From Mycobacterium sp. JS623 (GTDB lineage: Bacteria > Actinomycetota > Actinomycetes > Mycobacteriales > Mycobacteriaceae): a stretch of DNA of 64,000 nucleotides. The translations under genes were made by a program, and so were the position numbers. The notes under the pieces are model-generated. The model ran no database searches. It was not told the DNA's origin and worked only from the letters and a program-made list of their open reading frames with translations. The stretch is from assembly GCF_000328565.1 (NCBI RefSeq), contig NC_019966.1:5642001-5706000 (forward strand), read 5' to 3'. Position 1 is the first letter of the stretch. Every line of letters starts with the position of its first letter. Of this stretch, positions 32,287 to 40,913 are shown piece by piece.

Positions 32287-33158
32287 AGGCTGCCGCATTC
32301 GCGTATCACCGACCCGCCACCGTCGACGAAGCCGTCGGCCTGCTTGCCGAGTACGGCGAAGATGCGAAGGTCCTAGCGGGTGGGCAGAGCCTGGTGCCCA
32401 TGCTCGCTATGCGCCTGACGCACTTCGACAACCTGATCGACATCTCACGGATCGGCCAGCTCCTCGGTATCGACCTGCGCGACAACGAAGTTCGGATCGG
32501 CGCAGTGACGCCACACGCATTCGTCGGGATGGACGACGAGGTCGCAGAGTCGGTCCCGTTGCTGACGCTGGCGACTCCGCATATCGGCCACTTCCAGATC
32601 CGCAACCGCGGCACGCTGGGAGGCGCGATCGCCCACGCCGATCCCGCGGCGGAGTACGCGGTGGTCGCGTTGGCGCTCGACGCGCAGATCGAAGCGATCT
32701 CGCCGCGCGGCGCACGGGATATTCCGGCGAACGAGTTCTTCACTGGCCTCTGGGAAAACTCCATGGCGACTGACGAAATTCTCACGGCTGTGCGCTTTCC
32801 TGTGTGGGGCGCGCGGTCCGGCTTCGCAGTTGAGGAGTTCGCCCGCAGGCACGGCGATTTTGCGATCGCTGGCGCCGCCGTCGCAGTGCAGCTCGATGAG
32901 GATGCTCGTGTGAGCCGCTGCGGGATAGGACTTCTCGGCCTGGGATCGACGCCGTTGCGGGGCTCGCCTGCCGAGCAGGCCGTGGTCGGGCGTCCCGTCG
33001 CCGACATCACCGCAGACGAGGTCGGCCGGCAGGCCATCAGCGCACTGACCGAGATCCCTGCCGATCTGCAGGGGTCGGCCGCCTATCGAGCCAAGGTCGG
33101 GGCCATCATGGTGGCGCGCGCCTGGGAATCTGCGACCGCGGAGGCAAGGAATGCATGA
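32283..33158 (+). CDS. Molybdenum hydroxylase FAD-binding subunit (CoxM-like)
   Basis: A 291-residue medium subunit. The FAD-binding motifs are LAGGQSLVPMLAMRL and the segment HIGHFQIRNRGTLGGAIAHA, split as HIGHFQIRNRGTLGG and AIAHADPAAEY; the C-terminal CO_deh_flav_C domain follows. It transfers electrons from the iron-sulfur subunit to the final acceptor. ATG 32283 overlaps the stop of the CoxG-like gene, and its 3' end overlaps the 2Fe-2S gene by eight bases, so the stoichiometric subunits are translationally coupled. Confidence 0.9.
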   Translation: MKAAAFAYHRPATVDEAVGLLAEYGEDAKVLAGGQSLVPMLAMRLTHFDNLIDISRIGQLLGIDLRDNEVRIGAVTPHAFVGMDDEVAESVPLLTLATPHIGHFQIRNRGTLGGAIAHADPAAEYAVVALALDAQIEAISPRGARDIPANEFFTGLWENSMATDEILTAVRFPVWGARSGFAVEEFARRHGDFAIAGAAVAVQLDEDARVSRCGIGLLGLGSTPLRGSPAEQAVVGRPVADITADEVGRQAISALTEIPADLQGSAAYRAKVGAIMVARAWESATAEARNA

Positions 33159-33624
33159 GTGGCCCGTGAAGGTGTCCGTGAATGGACAGCCGACCGAGGC
33201 GTCGGTGGAACCGCGGCTGACGCTCGCTGACTATCTTCGCGAGCGCTGCGGGCTGACCGGGACGCATCTTGGGTGCGAGCACGGCGCCTGCGGGGCGTGC
33301 ACGGTGTTGGTCGACGGGCAAGCGATGCGGTCCTGCCTGATGTTCGCGGTGCAGGCGGACGGTTGCGAGGTGACGACGGTCGAGGGAGTGGCGGGCGAGG
33401 GCGGAGAGCTTTCTCCGGTGCAGGCCGCACTGCGGGACTGCCATGGTTTGCAATGCGGGTTCTGCACGCCAGGGATCGTCATGTCGATCACCGCGCTGCT
33501 GCGGGACAACCCGGCACCCACGGATGCGGAAATCCGGGAAGGCCTGTCCGGGAACTTCTGCCGCTGCACCGGGTATCAGGGCATCATCAACGCAGTTCAC
33601 CGCGCTGCAGAGTTGCAAGCCTGA
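33151..33624 (+). CDS. Molybdenum hydroxylase 2Fe-2S subunit (CoxS-like)
   Basis: A 157-residue small subunit with both clusters. The plant-type cluster is CEHGACGACTVLVDG with a further Cys in RSCLMFA; the C-terminal cluster is CGFCTPG and CRCTGYQ. All eight cysteines are in place. It relays electrons from the Mo site to FAD. It is the last gene of the operon; a gap of 177 bases without an obvious feature follows before the next gene. Confidence 0.95.
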   Translation: MHEWPVKVSVNGQPTEASVEPRLTLADYLRERCGLTGTHLGCEHGACGACTVLVDGQAMRSCLMFAVQADGCEVTTVEGVAGEGGELSPVQAALRDCHGLQCGFCTPGIVMSITALLRDNPAPTDAEIREGLSGNFCRCTGYQGIINAVHRAAELQA

Positions 33625-33801
33625 CTAACTGCCCCGGGCAGCGATTCCTTTGCTGGCGTACTCTGCCGGGCCGGGGACGTTTACTGGGGACAGATGAGAA
33701 GGAAGCATTTGTTCGCCCTTGACCTGGGAACGGGCGGTTAGCTTCGTCCGCCCCAACTCACCCACGCGGCGGCGCACAGAAACTCACGGCATGGTGGAAC
33801 C

Positions 33802-34698
33802 ATGAAGATTGGGTTCATCGGGCTGGGAAACATGGGCGCGGGGATGGCCGCGAATCTGCTGAAGGTCGGCCACGAGGTGACGGCCTACAACCGGTCACCT
33901 GACAAGGTTGCGGCCCTTGCGAAGCAGGGCGCTAAGCCGGCGAAGTCGGTGGCGGAGACGTGCGACGGCGACATCGTGATCACGATGCTGGCCAATGATG
34001 ACGCCGTCTCGGCGGTCACGTACGGCGACGACGGCATCCTGGCCTCGCTGAGGCCCGGCGCGACGCATGTCTCGTCTAGCACGATCAGCGTTGCGCTGTC
34101 GGAGCGGCTGACGGCCGCGCATGCCGAGACGGGCCAGCGGTTCGTCGCGGCGCCTGTGTTCGGCAGGCCCGAAGCAGCCGCAGCTGCAAAGCTTTTCGTG
34201 GTGGCAGCCGGTGCCGATGACGCGCTGCAACTGCTTTCACCCGTTTTCGATGCGATCGGCCAGCGGACATTCGTGGTGTCGGACCAGCCGAAGGCAGCCA
34301 ACCTGGTGAAGCTGAGCGGCAACTTCCTGATCGCGTCGGTGATCGAATCTCTCGGGGAAGCAATGGCTTTGGTTGCCAAGGCGGGCGTAGACAAGAGCGA
34401 GTACCTCGAGATCCTCACCGCGACGCTGTTCGGCGCTCCGGTGTACAAGACGTATGGCGGGCTGATCGCGCGTGAAGAATTCGAGCCCGCTGGTTTCGCC
34501 GCCGAACTCGGCCAGAAAGACATCCGACTGGTGCTCGCGGCGGGCGAGGCACTGCAGACTCCGCTCCCGATCGCCAGCTTGTTGCGAGATCGCTTCCTGA
34601 CGCTGCTCGCCAACGGCGGCGCCAGCCTGGACTGGTCGGCCGTCGGCGCGCTACCCGCCTGGGAGGCAGGTGGATCTAGCCCAACGTCACGGGGCTAG
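33802..34698 (+). CDS. Beta-hydroxyacid dehydrogenase family oxidoreductase
   Basis: A 298-residue NAD(P)-dependent enzyme of the 3-hydroxyisobutyrate dehydrogenase/GlyR family. The N-terminal Rossmann motif is IGFIGLGNMGAGMAANL with VTAYNRSPDK. The substrate-binding signature is VAAPVFGRPEAAAAA, and the catalytic Lys lies in KLSGNFLI (usual G-x-x-x-K-x-x-N-N site). Family members oxidise short hydroxyacids or reduce glyoxylate and succinic semialdehyde. It converges on the SDR gene with a 12-base overlap of 3' ends. The substrate is not assigned. Confidence 0.85.
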   Translation: MKIGFIGLGNMGAGMAANLLKVGHEVTAYNRSPDKVAALAKQGAKPAKSVAETCDGDIVITMLANDDAVSAVTYGDDGILASLRPGATHVSSSTISVALSERLTAAHAETGQRFVAAPVFGRPEAAAAAKLFVVAAGADDALQLLSPVFDAIGQRTFVVSDQPKAANLVKLSGNFLIASVIESLGEAMALVAKAGVDKSEYLEILTATLFGAPVYKTYGGLIAREEFEPAGFAAELGQKDIRLVLAAGEALQTPLPIASLLRDRFLTLLANGGASLDWSAVGALPAWEAGGSSPTSRG

Positions 34699-35550
34699 AT
34701 CCGGCTGGGAATCAACCCTTGCCACGACGCCCCGCAGCCCATCGGCACCGAAGAGCGGCTCCAACATCGCCGAGTAGTCGGGGCCGCGACGTACCAGCAC
34801 GCCGCCGTCCACATTGATCACCTGACCGGTGATGTAGCTCGATGCGTCGCTGAGCAGGAACAGCGCGGCGTTGGCAATGTCCTCTGCCTCACCCGGTCGC
34901 GGCAACGGTGTGATCTCCGCGTAATCGGCACTCAACTCCGGCGAATCAAGGACGGGCGCAACGAGTTCAGTGCGGATCAGGCCGGGCCGGATGCAGTTGA
35001 CCCGCACCCACGACGCACCCAGTTCGTCGGCGGCCAACTGCATCAGATGGTCGATGGCCGCCTTGGAGACGCCGTAAGCGCCGAACCACCGGTGCGTGTT
35101 GCTCGCCGCGATCGACGAGATACCGATGAACGACCCACCCCCACCGCGGACCATCTCCCGCGCGGAATGCTTGATCATGTACATGCTGCCGTTGATGTTC
35201 AGATCGACAGTGCGCCGCCACGCTTCAGAGTCGATCTGGGTGATCGGGCCGATGGTTTCGCTGCCGCCCGCGCAGTGCACCACGCCCCACAGCCGACCGG
35301 TCCACGCGGTCGCCGCCTCGACGGCGCGCGCCACCTCGTCCTCGTTGGTGACATCGGCGGGTTCGTACAGCACCGCACCGGCGCCGCCCTCCGCCGTGAT
35401 CTCATCCGCCGCCGCCGCCAGCGTGTCGGCGTTGCGCCCGACCAGCATCGCGTGGCCGCCGGCGGCCACGACCGCGGCGGCCGTAGCCTTGCCGATCCCG
35501 CTGCCACCGCCGGTGACCAGTACCGTTCGCTCCGCCAACGACAGCTGCAC
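34687..35550 (-). CDS. SDR-family oxidoreductase behind a KstR-type operator
   Basis: A 287-residue short-chain dehydrogenase. It has the NAD-binding motif TGGGSGIGKA, HCAGG, the catalytic Ser in GISSIAASN and YGVSK. GTG 35550 is preceded by AGGGG. Between this start and the upstream crotonase stop lies a perfect KstR palindrome (35574-35587), so the gene is probably derepressed during growth on cholesterol, by analogy with M. tuberculosis. It resembles SDRs of the M. tuberculosis steroid regulon, whose reactions include oxidation of 3-hydroxyacyl-CoA. The product probably works on a side-chain or ring intermediate; which one is unknown. Confidence 0.8.
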   Translation of the reverse strand: MQLSLAERTVLVTGGGSGIGKATAAAVVAAGGHAMLVGRNADTLAAAADEITAEGGAGAVLYEPADVTNEDEVARAVEAATAWTGRLWGVVHCAGGSETIGPITQIDSEAWRRTVDLNINGSMYMIKHSAREMVRGGGGSFIGISSIAASNTHRWFGAYGVSKAAIDHLMQLAADELGASWVRVNCIRPGLIRTELVAPVLDSPELSADYAEITPLPRPGEAEDIANAALFLLSDASSYITGQVINVDGGVLVRRGPDYSAMLEPLFGADGLRGVVARVDSQPDLAP

Positions 35551-35573
35551 TGCTGACCCCTTCGCCGGGTTAC

Positions 35574-35587
35574 TAGAACAGGTTCTA
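35574..35587. promoter_or_regulatory. KstR-type operator TAGAACAGGTTCTA
   Basis: It fits the KstR consensus TnnAACnnGTTnnA exactly and is perfectly palindromic; the symmetry extends to 18 bases (35572-35589) apart from the two central bases. It lies 24 bases upstream of the SDR start at 35550. Confidence 0.7.
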
Positions 35588-35595
35588 GTTATACG

Positions 35596-36531
35596 TCACG
35601 GCTCGTCGCGGCGGGCAAGCTTCGGGGCCCCCAGCGTGCGCCAGTCCGGCACGTCCGGCGGCAGGCCGACGGGATAGCGGTTCTCGTTGGCGGCTGCCCA
35701 GTGCGCGTGGCCGAGCTCGTGAATGTGGAACGCGTGTCGAAGGGCTTCGGTGAACCCCATCGCGTCGGCCGCAGCGTTGACGGAATCCTTCACAAGCAAC
35801 GCCGCCATGGTGGGCCGCTCTGCGATGCGCCGGGCGAATTCCTGCGTCTTGTCCTCGAGTTCTGCGCGAGGGAAGATTTTGGAAACCATGCCAAGGCGGT
35901 GCGCCTCGTCGGCGTCGATCGAATCACCGGTCAGCAAAAGTTCTTTCGCTTTGCGCGCGCCGAATTCCCATGGGTGCGCGTAATACTCGACGCCGGGCAT
36001 CCCCATCCGAACGGCGACGACGTCGCTGAACTTCGCATCGTCGGCGGCGACAATCAGGTCGCACGCCCAGATCAGCATGAGGGCCGCCGAGATCGCGTTG
36101 CCCTGCACCTGCGCGATGGTGATCTTGCGCAGATCGCGCCAGCGCCTGGTGTTTTCGAAGAAATAGTGCCATTCCTGTAGGTACGTCCGCTCCGCGACGG
36201 CCGACCTTGTCGCGCCGTTGAACTGAAACGTGGGATGCTGCCCCGGGCCGGGCTTGCGCTCCGCCAGTGCCTCCTCCGAGCCGAGATCGTGCCCGGCCGA
36301 GAAGTTCTTGCCGCGGGCAGCCAGGATCACCACGCGCACCGTATCGTCGGCCTCTGCGCGGCCGAAGGCCTCATCAAGCTGCACCAACAGAGTTCGCGAC
36401 TGGGCGTTCTGGGCCTCGGGCCTGTTCAGCCAGATCCGCGCGATGGTGCCCTCGTCGAGGGTTTCGTACTCCACCTGCTGGGGCGCATCGCCGCCGATCT
36501 CCTCGGCGCTGGTCAGATCAGGACTTGCCAC
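35596..36531 (-). CDS. Crotonase / enoyl-CoA hydratase family protein
   Basis: A 311-residue crotonase. Start GTG 36531 has GAGGTGG seven bases upstream; an ATG at 36576 would add 15 residues. Motifs: IARIWLNRPEAQNAQSRTLL, the oxyanion-hole segments AARGKNFSAGHDLGS and IAQVQGNAISAALMLIWACD, where the usual EG of the second loop is QG. The C-terminal helices (GFTEALRHAFHIHELGHAH) end the fold. It probably acts on an acyl-CoA in fatty acid or steroid breakdown. It is on the same strand as the KstR-associated SDR, 45 bases upstream, but that SDR has its own operator. Confidence 0.8.
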   Translation of the reverse strand: MASPDLTSAEEIGGDAPQQVEYETLDEGTIARIWLNRPEAQNAQSRTLLVQLDEAFGRAEADDTVRVVILAARGKNFSAGHDLGSEEALAERKPGPGQHPTFQFNGATRSAVAERTYLQEWHYFFENTRRWRDLRKITIAQVQGNAISAALMLIWACDLIVAADDAKFSDVVAVRMGMPGVEYYAHPWEFGARKAKELLLTGDSIDADEAHRLGMVSKIFPRAELEDKTQEFARRIAERPTMAALLVKDSVNAAADAMGFTEALRHAFHIHELGHAHWAAANENRYPVGLPPDVPDWRTLGAPKLARRDEP

Positions 36532-36777
36532 AGCGGACCACCTCGTTCGCTTAAAAGCCATTGACGGATTGCACATTACGGTGCCATGGCAAGCGCTCGT
36601 GGCGCGGTGTCACAGCCACCTGCCAGCAAGTTTTCAGAATTGGGACACCCGCACCACTTTAAGGACGTTGACCCGGCGTTTTCCAGTAGGGCAGCGTAAT
36701 GTCTCCGCCAGCAGATCCCCTCTGCCCGCCACAACTTCGGGCGACAAACCAACAGCAAAACTACAGAAAGCGTGACG

Positions 36778-37122
36778 ATGGCGATCTTGAGGCTTCCACT
36801 ACAACGACTACTCCTTGCCGGCGGGTTCGCGGTCGCTATTGCGGCTGCGCCGGCGGTCGCTGTCGTCGCCACGCCCACCCACGCGCCCACGATCGCGGCG
36901 TGCCCCGGCGGTGAATCCGAGGACGTCTTCACTGGTGAATGCACGCCGGATCTGGTGCCGAATTCCCCTGAAGTTGGCGTGACCTCGCCCGGCGGGCTGC
37001 CCGAGGTGGACAACATTCCGTGCACCGGAGCCAATTCCGGCCAGTGCATCGGTCTGTCCGAAGAGGAGCAGGCAGAAGGCCCGCAGGCGGTGCCGCACTC
37101 GTCGGTCAGCTCGAGCCCGTAA
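36778..37122 (+). CDS. Small secreted four-cysteine protein, paralog 1
   Basis: A 114-residue protein. The signal peptide is LLLAGGFAVAIAAAPAVAVV, and the mature part has four cysteines in the order ACPGGESEDVF, GECTPDLVPNSP, IPCTGANSG and QCIGLSEEE. Such proteins in mycobacteria are, as I remember, annotated 'intersectin-EH binding protein Ibp1'; that name tells nothing certain of function. ATG 36778 aligns with the starts of the two following paralogs; GTG 36772 would add two residues. The protein is acidic and proline/serine-rich at the end. The promoter is not obvious. Confidence 0.75.
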   Translation: MAILRLPLQRLLLAGGFAVAIAAAPAVAVVATPTHAPTIAACPGGESEDVFTGECTPDLVPNSPEVGVTSPGGLPEVDNIPCTGANSGQCIGLSEEEQAEGPQAVPHSSVSSSP

Positions 37123-37232
37123 CAGACCCGCCGAATGAGCTGGGGCGCAGAGGTGCCCCAGCTTATTTGTTTGCGCCACAGCTACATTCCCAGCGAACAT
37201 CGAGAATGTCTGCAGATTGCTTTCAGCATTCG

Positions 37233-37238
37233 TAGAAT
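37233..37238 (+). promoter_or_regulatory. -10 box TAGAAT of paralog 2, part of a repeated promoter
   Basis: TAGAAT lies six bases before ATG 37245 (leaderless spacing). The 28 bases upstream (from AATGTCTGCAG at 37205 through CTTTCAGC) recur almost unchanged at 37651-37673 ahead of TAGACT (37679-37684), the corresponding box of paralog 3. Confidence 0.55.
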
Positions 37239-37244
37239 TCGGCA

Positions 37245-37598
37245 ATGACGAAACATTCGATCACTACTCGACGCCTGCTTTCGGCTGGCGGATTCGCACT
37301 CGCGATCGCCATCACCCCTGCCGTCGCAATCGCCGCGCATTCAACGGATTCCAGACCGTTGGCGCAATGCAGCGACGGTGAAGAAGAAGACGTTTTTACG
37401 TTGTCCTGCACCCCTATTTTGGTGCCTAACTCGCCGGAGGGATTCACCTCGACGGCAGCCAATCCCGACATTCCGGAAATCGAAGGTGTTCCATGCACCG
37501 GCGGGCGCAGTTCGGGTGCATGCATCGGGCTCGCCGAGGATGAGGCGGCCGCAGGGCCGCAGCCCGTACCGCGCTCGACTATCGAAGCCAGCCCATAG
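37245..37598 (+). CDS. Small secreted four-cysteine protein, paralog 2
   Basis: A 117-residue protein with signal peptide LLSAGGFALAIAITPAVAIA and the same four-cysteine frame as its neighbours (AQCSDGEEEDVF, LSCTPILVPNSP, VPCTGGRSSG, ACIGLAEDE). It shares no more than about half of its residues with paralogs 1 and 3 outside the signal peptide and cysteine regions. The start codon lies directly at the likely transcription start, so it is probably leaderless. An exported, disulfide-bonded small protein is as far as the evidence goes. Confidence 0.75.
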   Translation: MTKHSITTRRLLSAGGFALAIAITPAVAIAAHSTDSRPLAQCSDGEEEDVFTLSCTPILVPNSPEGFTSTAANPDIPEIEGVPCTGGRSSGACIGLAEDEAAAGPQPVPRSTIEASP

Positions 37599-37678
37599 AG
37601 CGGCGGCGGATCCGCAGGCTCACCGGGTCGCACTCACAGGGAACTCATGGAATGTATGCAGATTTCTTTCAGCTTCCA

Positions 37679-37684
37679 TAGACT
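37679..37684 (+). promoter_or_regulatory. -10 box TAGACT of paralog 3
   Basis: Counterpart of the 37233 box with the same upstream block (37651-37673). Here the start codon is 40 bases downstream, so this transcript has a leader. Confidence 0.5.
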
Positions 37685-37723
37685 CCCGACGAGATTCTCA
37701 ATAACTACGTAAAGGCGTGGACG

Positions 37724-38074
37724 ATGGCGACCCTTGAGCTCTCAGTACGACGACTGATCCTTGCCGGCGGATTCGCGGTCGCGGTGGCCGCAGCTCCGGC
37801 GATCGCCGTCGTCACCATTCCCAGTGCCTCGGTGCCGCTGGCCCAGTGCCCGTCAGGTGAAGAGGAAGACTTGTACACGGGCATCTGCGTCCCGCACACC
37901 GTGCCGAACTCGGGCGCGTCATTCAGCAGTATCCCTGGTAACCCCGATCTGCCGTCGGTTGACGGCGTGCCGTGCACCGGTCACAACTCCGGCCAGTGCA
38001 TCGGCCTGTCCGAGGAATCAGACGCCATGGGACCAGCGCCGGAGCCGCGTTTGACCGTCAGTTCGAGCCCGTAG
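37724..38074 (+). CDS. Small secreted four-cysteine protein, paralog 3
   Basis: A 116-residue protein, closest to paralog 1 in both signal peptide (LILAGGFAVAVAAAPAIAVV) and mature part (AQCPSGEEEDLY, GICVPHTVPNSG, VPCTGHNSG, QCIGLSEES). It ends VSSSP as paralog 1 does. Together the three genes form a tandem array in which genes and promoters were duplicated. It lies directly upstream of the Rv3489-like gene and otsA on the same strand. Confidence 0.75.
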   Translation: MATLELSVRRLILAGGFAVAVAAAPAIAVVTIPSASVPLAQCPSGEEEDLYTGICVPHTVPNSGASFSSIPGNPDLPSVDGVPCTGHNSGQCIGLSEESDAMGPAPEPRLTVSSSP

Positions 38075-38120
38075 CGGACGGCATCGACCCTGGTGGCCGC
38101 AGGGTCGGTAAGGTTGTCAT

Positions 38121-38282
38121 ATGCCTGCGAAATCTGACCCCGCCGAGATCGGCGACGTGGAGCCGCTTGCCGACAGCACTGCACGCCAGGCCAGGCGCGT
38201 CGTGGCTGCATACGCGACCGACGCCGACGAATGCCGGATCTTCCTATCGATGCTCGGCATTGGACCGAAGCTCGAGGCTTAA
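38121..38282 (+). CDS. Small conserved protein before otsA (Rv3489 position)
   Basis: ATG 38121 to TAA 38280-38282 encodes 53 residues (MPAKSDPAEIGDVEPLADS at the start, FLSMLGIGPKLEA at the end). The otsA GTG follows with no gap, so the two are translationally coupled. M. tuberculosis has a similarly small gene (Rv3489) next to otsA. The composition is acidic-helical, with one Cys and no export signal. A function in trehalose synthesis control is possible but not shown. Confidence 0.7.
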   Translation: MPAKSDPAEIGDVEPLADSTARQARRVVAAYATDADECRIFLSMLGIGPKLEA

Positions 38283-39746
38283 GTGACTCCGGGGGACGGT
38301 CAAGCGCGCGGCCCCGGTGAAGCGGACTTTGTCGTGGTGGCCAACCGGCTGCCCATCGACATGGAGCGGCTGCCCGACGGCAGCACAACGTGGAAGCGGA
38401 GCCCCGGCGGCCTGGTCACAGCGCTTGAGCCGCTGCTGCGACGTCGTCGTGGCGCGTGGATCGGCTGGCCGGGCATTCCCGACACCGATGAGGAGCCCAT
38501 CGAGCAGGACGACATGTACCTGTGTCCGGTCCGGTTGTCTGCCGATGAGGTAGCCGACTATTACGAGGGGTTCTCGAACGCCACCCTGTGGCCGCTGTAC
38601 CACGACGTCATCGTCAAGCCGATCTACCACCGAGAGTGGTGGGACGCGTACGTCACGGTCAACCGGCGCTTCGCCGAGGCCACCGCCAAGGTGGCTGCCG
38701 AGGGCGCGACGGTGTGGGTGCAGGACTATCAGCTACAGCTGGTCCCGAAAATGCTGCGGATGCTGCGGCCCGATCTGACCATCGGCTTTTTTCTGCATAT
38801 TCCGTTTCCGCCGGTCGAGCTGTTCATGCAGATGCCGTGGCGCACCGAGATCACCGAGGGCCTGCTCGGCGCCGATCTGGTCGGGTTCCACTTGCCCGGC
38901 GGCGCACAGAATTTCATGATCCTGGCGCGCCGGCTTGTCGGTGCGAACACGTCACGCGGGACCGTCGGCGTGCGGTCCAAATTCGGCGAGATCGACGTCG
39001 GCTTCCGTACCGTCAAGGTCGGCGCCTTCCCGATCTCAATTGACTCCACGGCCCTAGACCAGCAGTCTCGGAGCCGGGCCATCCGGCAGCGGGCCCGTGA
39101 GATCCGCAGCGAGCTCGGCAACCCGCGCAAGATCCTGCTCGGCGTCGACCGGCTGGACTACACCAAGGGCATTGACGTTCGGCTGCGAGCGTTTTCGGAG
39201 CTATTAGCCGAACATCGGGCCAAGCGCGACGACACCGTACTCGTGCAACTCGCGACGCCCAGCCGGGAGCGCGTCGAAAGCTATATCGAGATGCGCGAGG
39301 ACATCGAGCGCCAGGTCGGGCACATCAACGGTGAGTACGCCGAGGTCGGGCATCCGATCGTGCACTATCTGCACCGGCCGATCCCCCGCGAGGAATTGAT
39401 CGCATTCTTCGTCGCGGCCGACGTCATGCTGGTCACCCCATTGCGCGACGGAATGAACCTGGTGGCCAAGGAGTACGTGGCCTGCCGCAGTGATCTGGGT
39501 GGCGCGCTGGTCCTCAGCGAATTCACCGGCGCCGCATCCGAACTCCGCCAGGCCTACCTCACCAACCCCCATCACCTCGAAGGCGTCAAGGACGCCATCG
39601 AGGAGGCGCTCAATCAGGCGCCGGAAGAAGGTAGGCGACGCATGCGCGCGCTGCGCAGGCAGGTGCTGGCGCACGACGTCGACCGGTGGGCGCGGGCGTT
39701 CCTCGACGCGTTGGCGGCCAGCGACAACACCGTTAAATCGGAGTGA
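38283..39746 (+). CDS. otsA: Trehalose-6-phosphate synthase OtsA
   Basis: A 487-residue GT20 enzyme. It joins glucose from a nucleotide diphosphate (UDP- or ADP-glucose) to glucose-6-phosphate. Visible motifs are [10 protein letters not shown] and the N-terminal SPGGLVTAL loop, then [26 protein letters not shown], the phosphate site [12 protein letters not shown] and the C-terminal [12 protein letters not shown]. Length and sequence match mycobacterial OtsA. GTG 38283 directly follows the small gene's stop. The 3' end overlaps the convergent Mce-associated gene by 14 bases. The trehalose made here also feeds mycolate transport. Confidence 0.95.
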   Translation: MTPGDGQARGPGEADFVVVANRLPIDMERLPDGSTTWKRSPGGLVTALEPLLRRRRGAWIGWPGIPDTDEEPIEQDDMYLCPVRLSADEVADYYEGFSNATLWPLYHDVIVKPIYHREWWDAYVTVNRRFAEATAKVAAEGATVWVQDYQLQLVPKMLRMLRPDLTIGFFLHIPFPPVELFMQMPWRTEITEGLLGADLVGFHLPGGAQNFMILARRLVGANTSRGTVGVRSKFGEIDVGFRTVKVGAFPISIDSTALDQQSRSRAIRQRAREIRSELGNPRKILLGVDRLDYTKGIDVRLRAFSELLAEHRAKRDDTVLVQLATPSRERVESYIEMREDIERQVGHINGEYAEVGHPIVHYLHRPIPREELIAFFVAADVMLVTPLRDGMNLVAKEYVACRSDLGGALVLSEFTGAASELRQAYLTNPHHLEGVKDAIEEALNQAPEEGRRRMRALRRQVLAHDVDRWARAFLDALAASDNTVKSE

Positions 39747-40221
39747 TGTAGTTGATCAGCCACTTGCCGTTCACGCGCTTGTATTCCACGCGCAGTCGTA
39801 CGCCGTCGTAGATCGGCCGCTCGCGACTCGACTTATCGGACACCGTCCGGTTGAGGTACACCATCACCGCTGCGGAGTTTCGCTGCGCGTCCATTACTCC
39901 GACGCCGACGACGTTGGCTTGGCTCACCACTTCCCGCTGCCGCGCCTGCGGGATGATGTCCGAATTCGCTTTACTCTCGAACTCCCTGCGGTAGTCCGGC
40001 GTGAGCAGGTTGTAGGCGTCGTTGAGGCTTCGCTCCACCGTTTTGTAGTCGTAGTTGAAGACGGCGGGAATCTCTTTTTGCGCAAGCGGTCCCAGCTCAT
40101 CTCGGGCGGCCTGCTCACTACGCATCTCCACCCTCTGCCAATACATCCAACCGCCCACCGCGGCCAGCCCCACGAACGCAGCGGTAAGCAGGCCGGCGAT
40201 GATGCTCACGAACCAGCGCAT
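39733..40221 (-). CDS. Mce-associated membrane protein (Rv3492c type)
   Basis: A 162-residue protein with one N-terminal transmembrane helix ([20 protein letters not shown]) and a small alpha-beta extracytoplasmic domain ([45 protein letters not shown]). This NTF2-like fold is standard for Mce-associated proteins, which are thought to steady the Mce complex. It is the last gene of the mce4 operon, overlapping its neighbour by one base, as Rv3492c in M. tuberculosis. Confidence 0.85.
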   Translation of the reverse strand: MRWFVSIIAGLLTAAFVGLAAVGGWMYWQRVEMRSEQAARDELGPLAQKEIPAVFNYDYKTVERSLNDAYNLLTPDYRREFESKANSDIIPQARQREVVSQANVVGVGVMDAQRNSAAVMVYLNRTVSDKSSRERPIYDGVRLRVEYKRVNGKWLINYITPI

Positions 40222-40913
40222 CAGTTCCCACCGTTGGGGTACTTGAGGTCGTATGCCGTCATTCGTCCGTCGTCGCCCTCATGCACGACAATCCGCAGTC
40301 GGTAAGGCTGCGACGGCCTATTGTTTCCATTCATATCGCTCGCGGTGACTCGGGCGGACACGAGCACCGACGCGTTACCACTAATGCCATCAATACCTTC
40401 CAGCGCAGCACCGTTGATTACCGCCTCCGAACTACCACCGGTGTCCCGGAAAATCGCCTTGAGGTTCTCGACGTTGTTGCTCTGGCCGAGCATGTCGCGC
40501 AACGGGCCACTTGTGTTGTCATACAACCTGTTAACGCTGTCATCGATCGTGTCCTGCTTGAAGCTGAACATGTTCATCACCGTCTGCGTGGCGGTGTCGA
40601 TGAATCGCTGGTTGCGCGCCTGCATGGCTTCCACGTGATTTTTCTGGACGATCATCGCCGCCACCGCAGCGCCGAGCACGGCCGTCGCGACAAACACGAC
40701 CGCCAGCGAAACGATCGCCACCATCTGCCGGTGCGCCGGCCTGCGTGCCGGTGCCGCAGGTGTACGAGACTTGCGTGCGCGGGTTGCATCGGAAGGTGCC
40801 GGCGTCTCAACACGCACGGCGATTGTCTCGGCCGACTTTCCGTTCGCGGGACCGGCGGCCCTGGATGCGCGGCGGCGCGCGGCCTGCGAAGGTCGGGTGG
40901 GGCTGGACGTCAT
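40221..40913 (-). CDS. Mce-associated membrane protein (Rv3493c type)
   Basis: A 230-residue protein. A basic Pro/Ala-rich cytoplasmic N-terminus of about 60 residues is followed by one transmembrane helix (MVAIVSLAVVFVATAVLGAA) and an NTF2-like external domain (MNMFSFKQDTIDDSVNRLYD, then SVLVSARV). ATG 40913 shares its first base with the mce4F stop (TGATG), so translation is coupled. It is the paralog of the following gene and probably forms a heteromer with it beside the Mce4 transporter. Confidence 0.85.
   Translation of the reverse strand: MTSSPTRPSQAARRRASRAAGPANGKSAETIAVRVETPAPSDATRARKSRTPAAPARRPAHRQMVAIVSLAVVFVATAVLGAAVAAMIVQKNHVEAMQARNQRFIDTATQTVMNMFSFKQDTIDDSVNRLYDNTSGPLRDMLGQSNNVENLKAIFRDTGGSSEAVINGAALEGIDGISGNASVLVSARVTASDMNGNNRPSQPYRLRIVVHEGDDGRMTAYDLKYPNGGN

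Noticed and set aside
28062..33624. Naming the molybdenum hydroxylase genes coxL, coxM and coxS
   Set aside because: The large subunit lacks the CO-dehydrogenase active-site motifs, so the cox names would suggest the wrong substrate.
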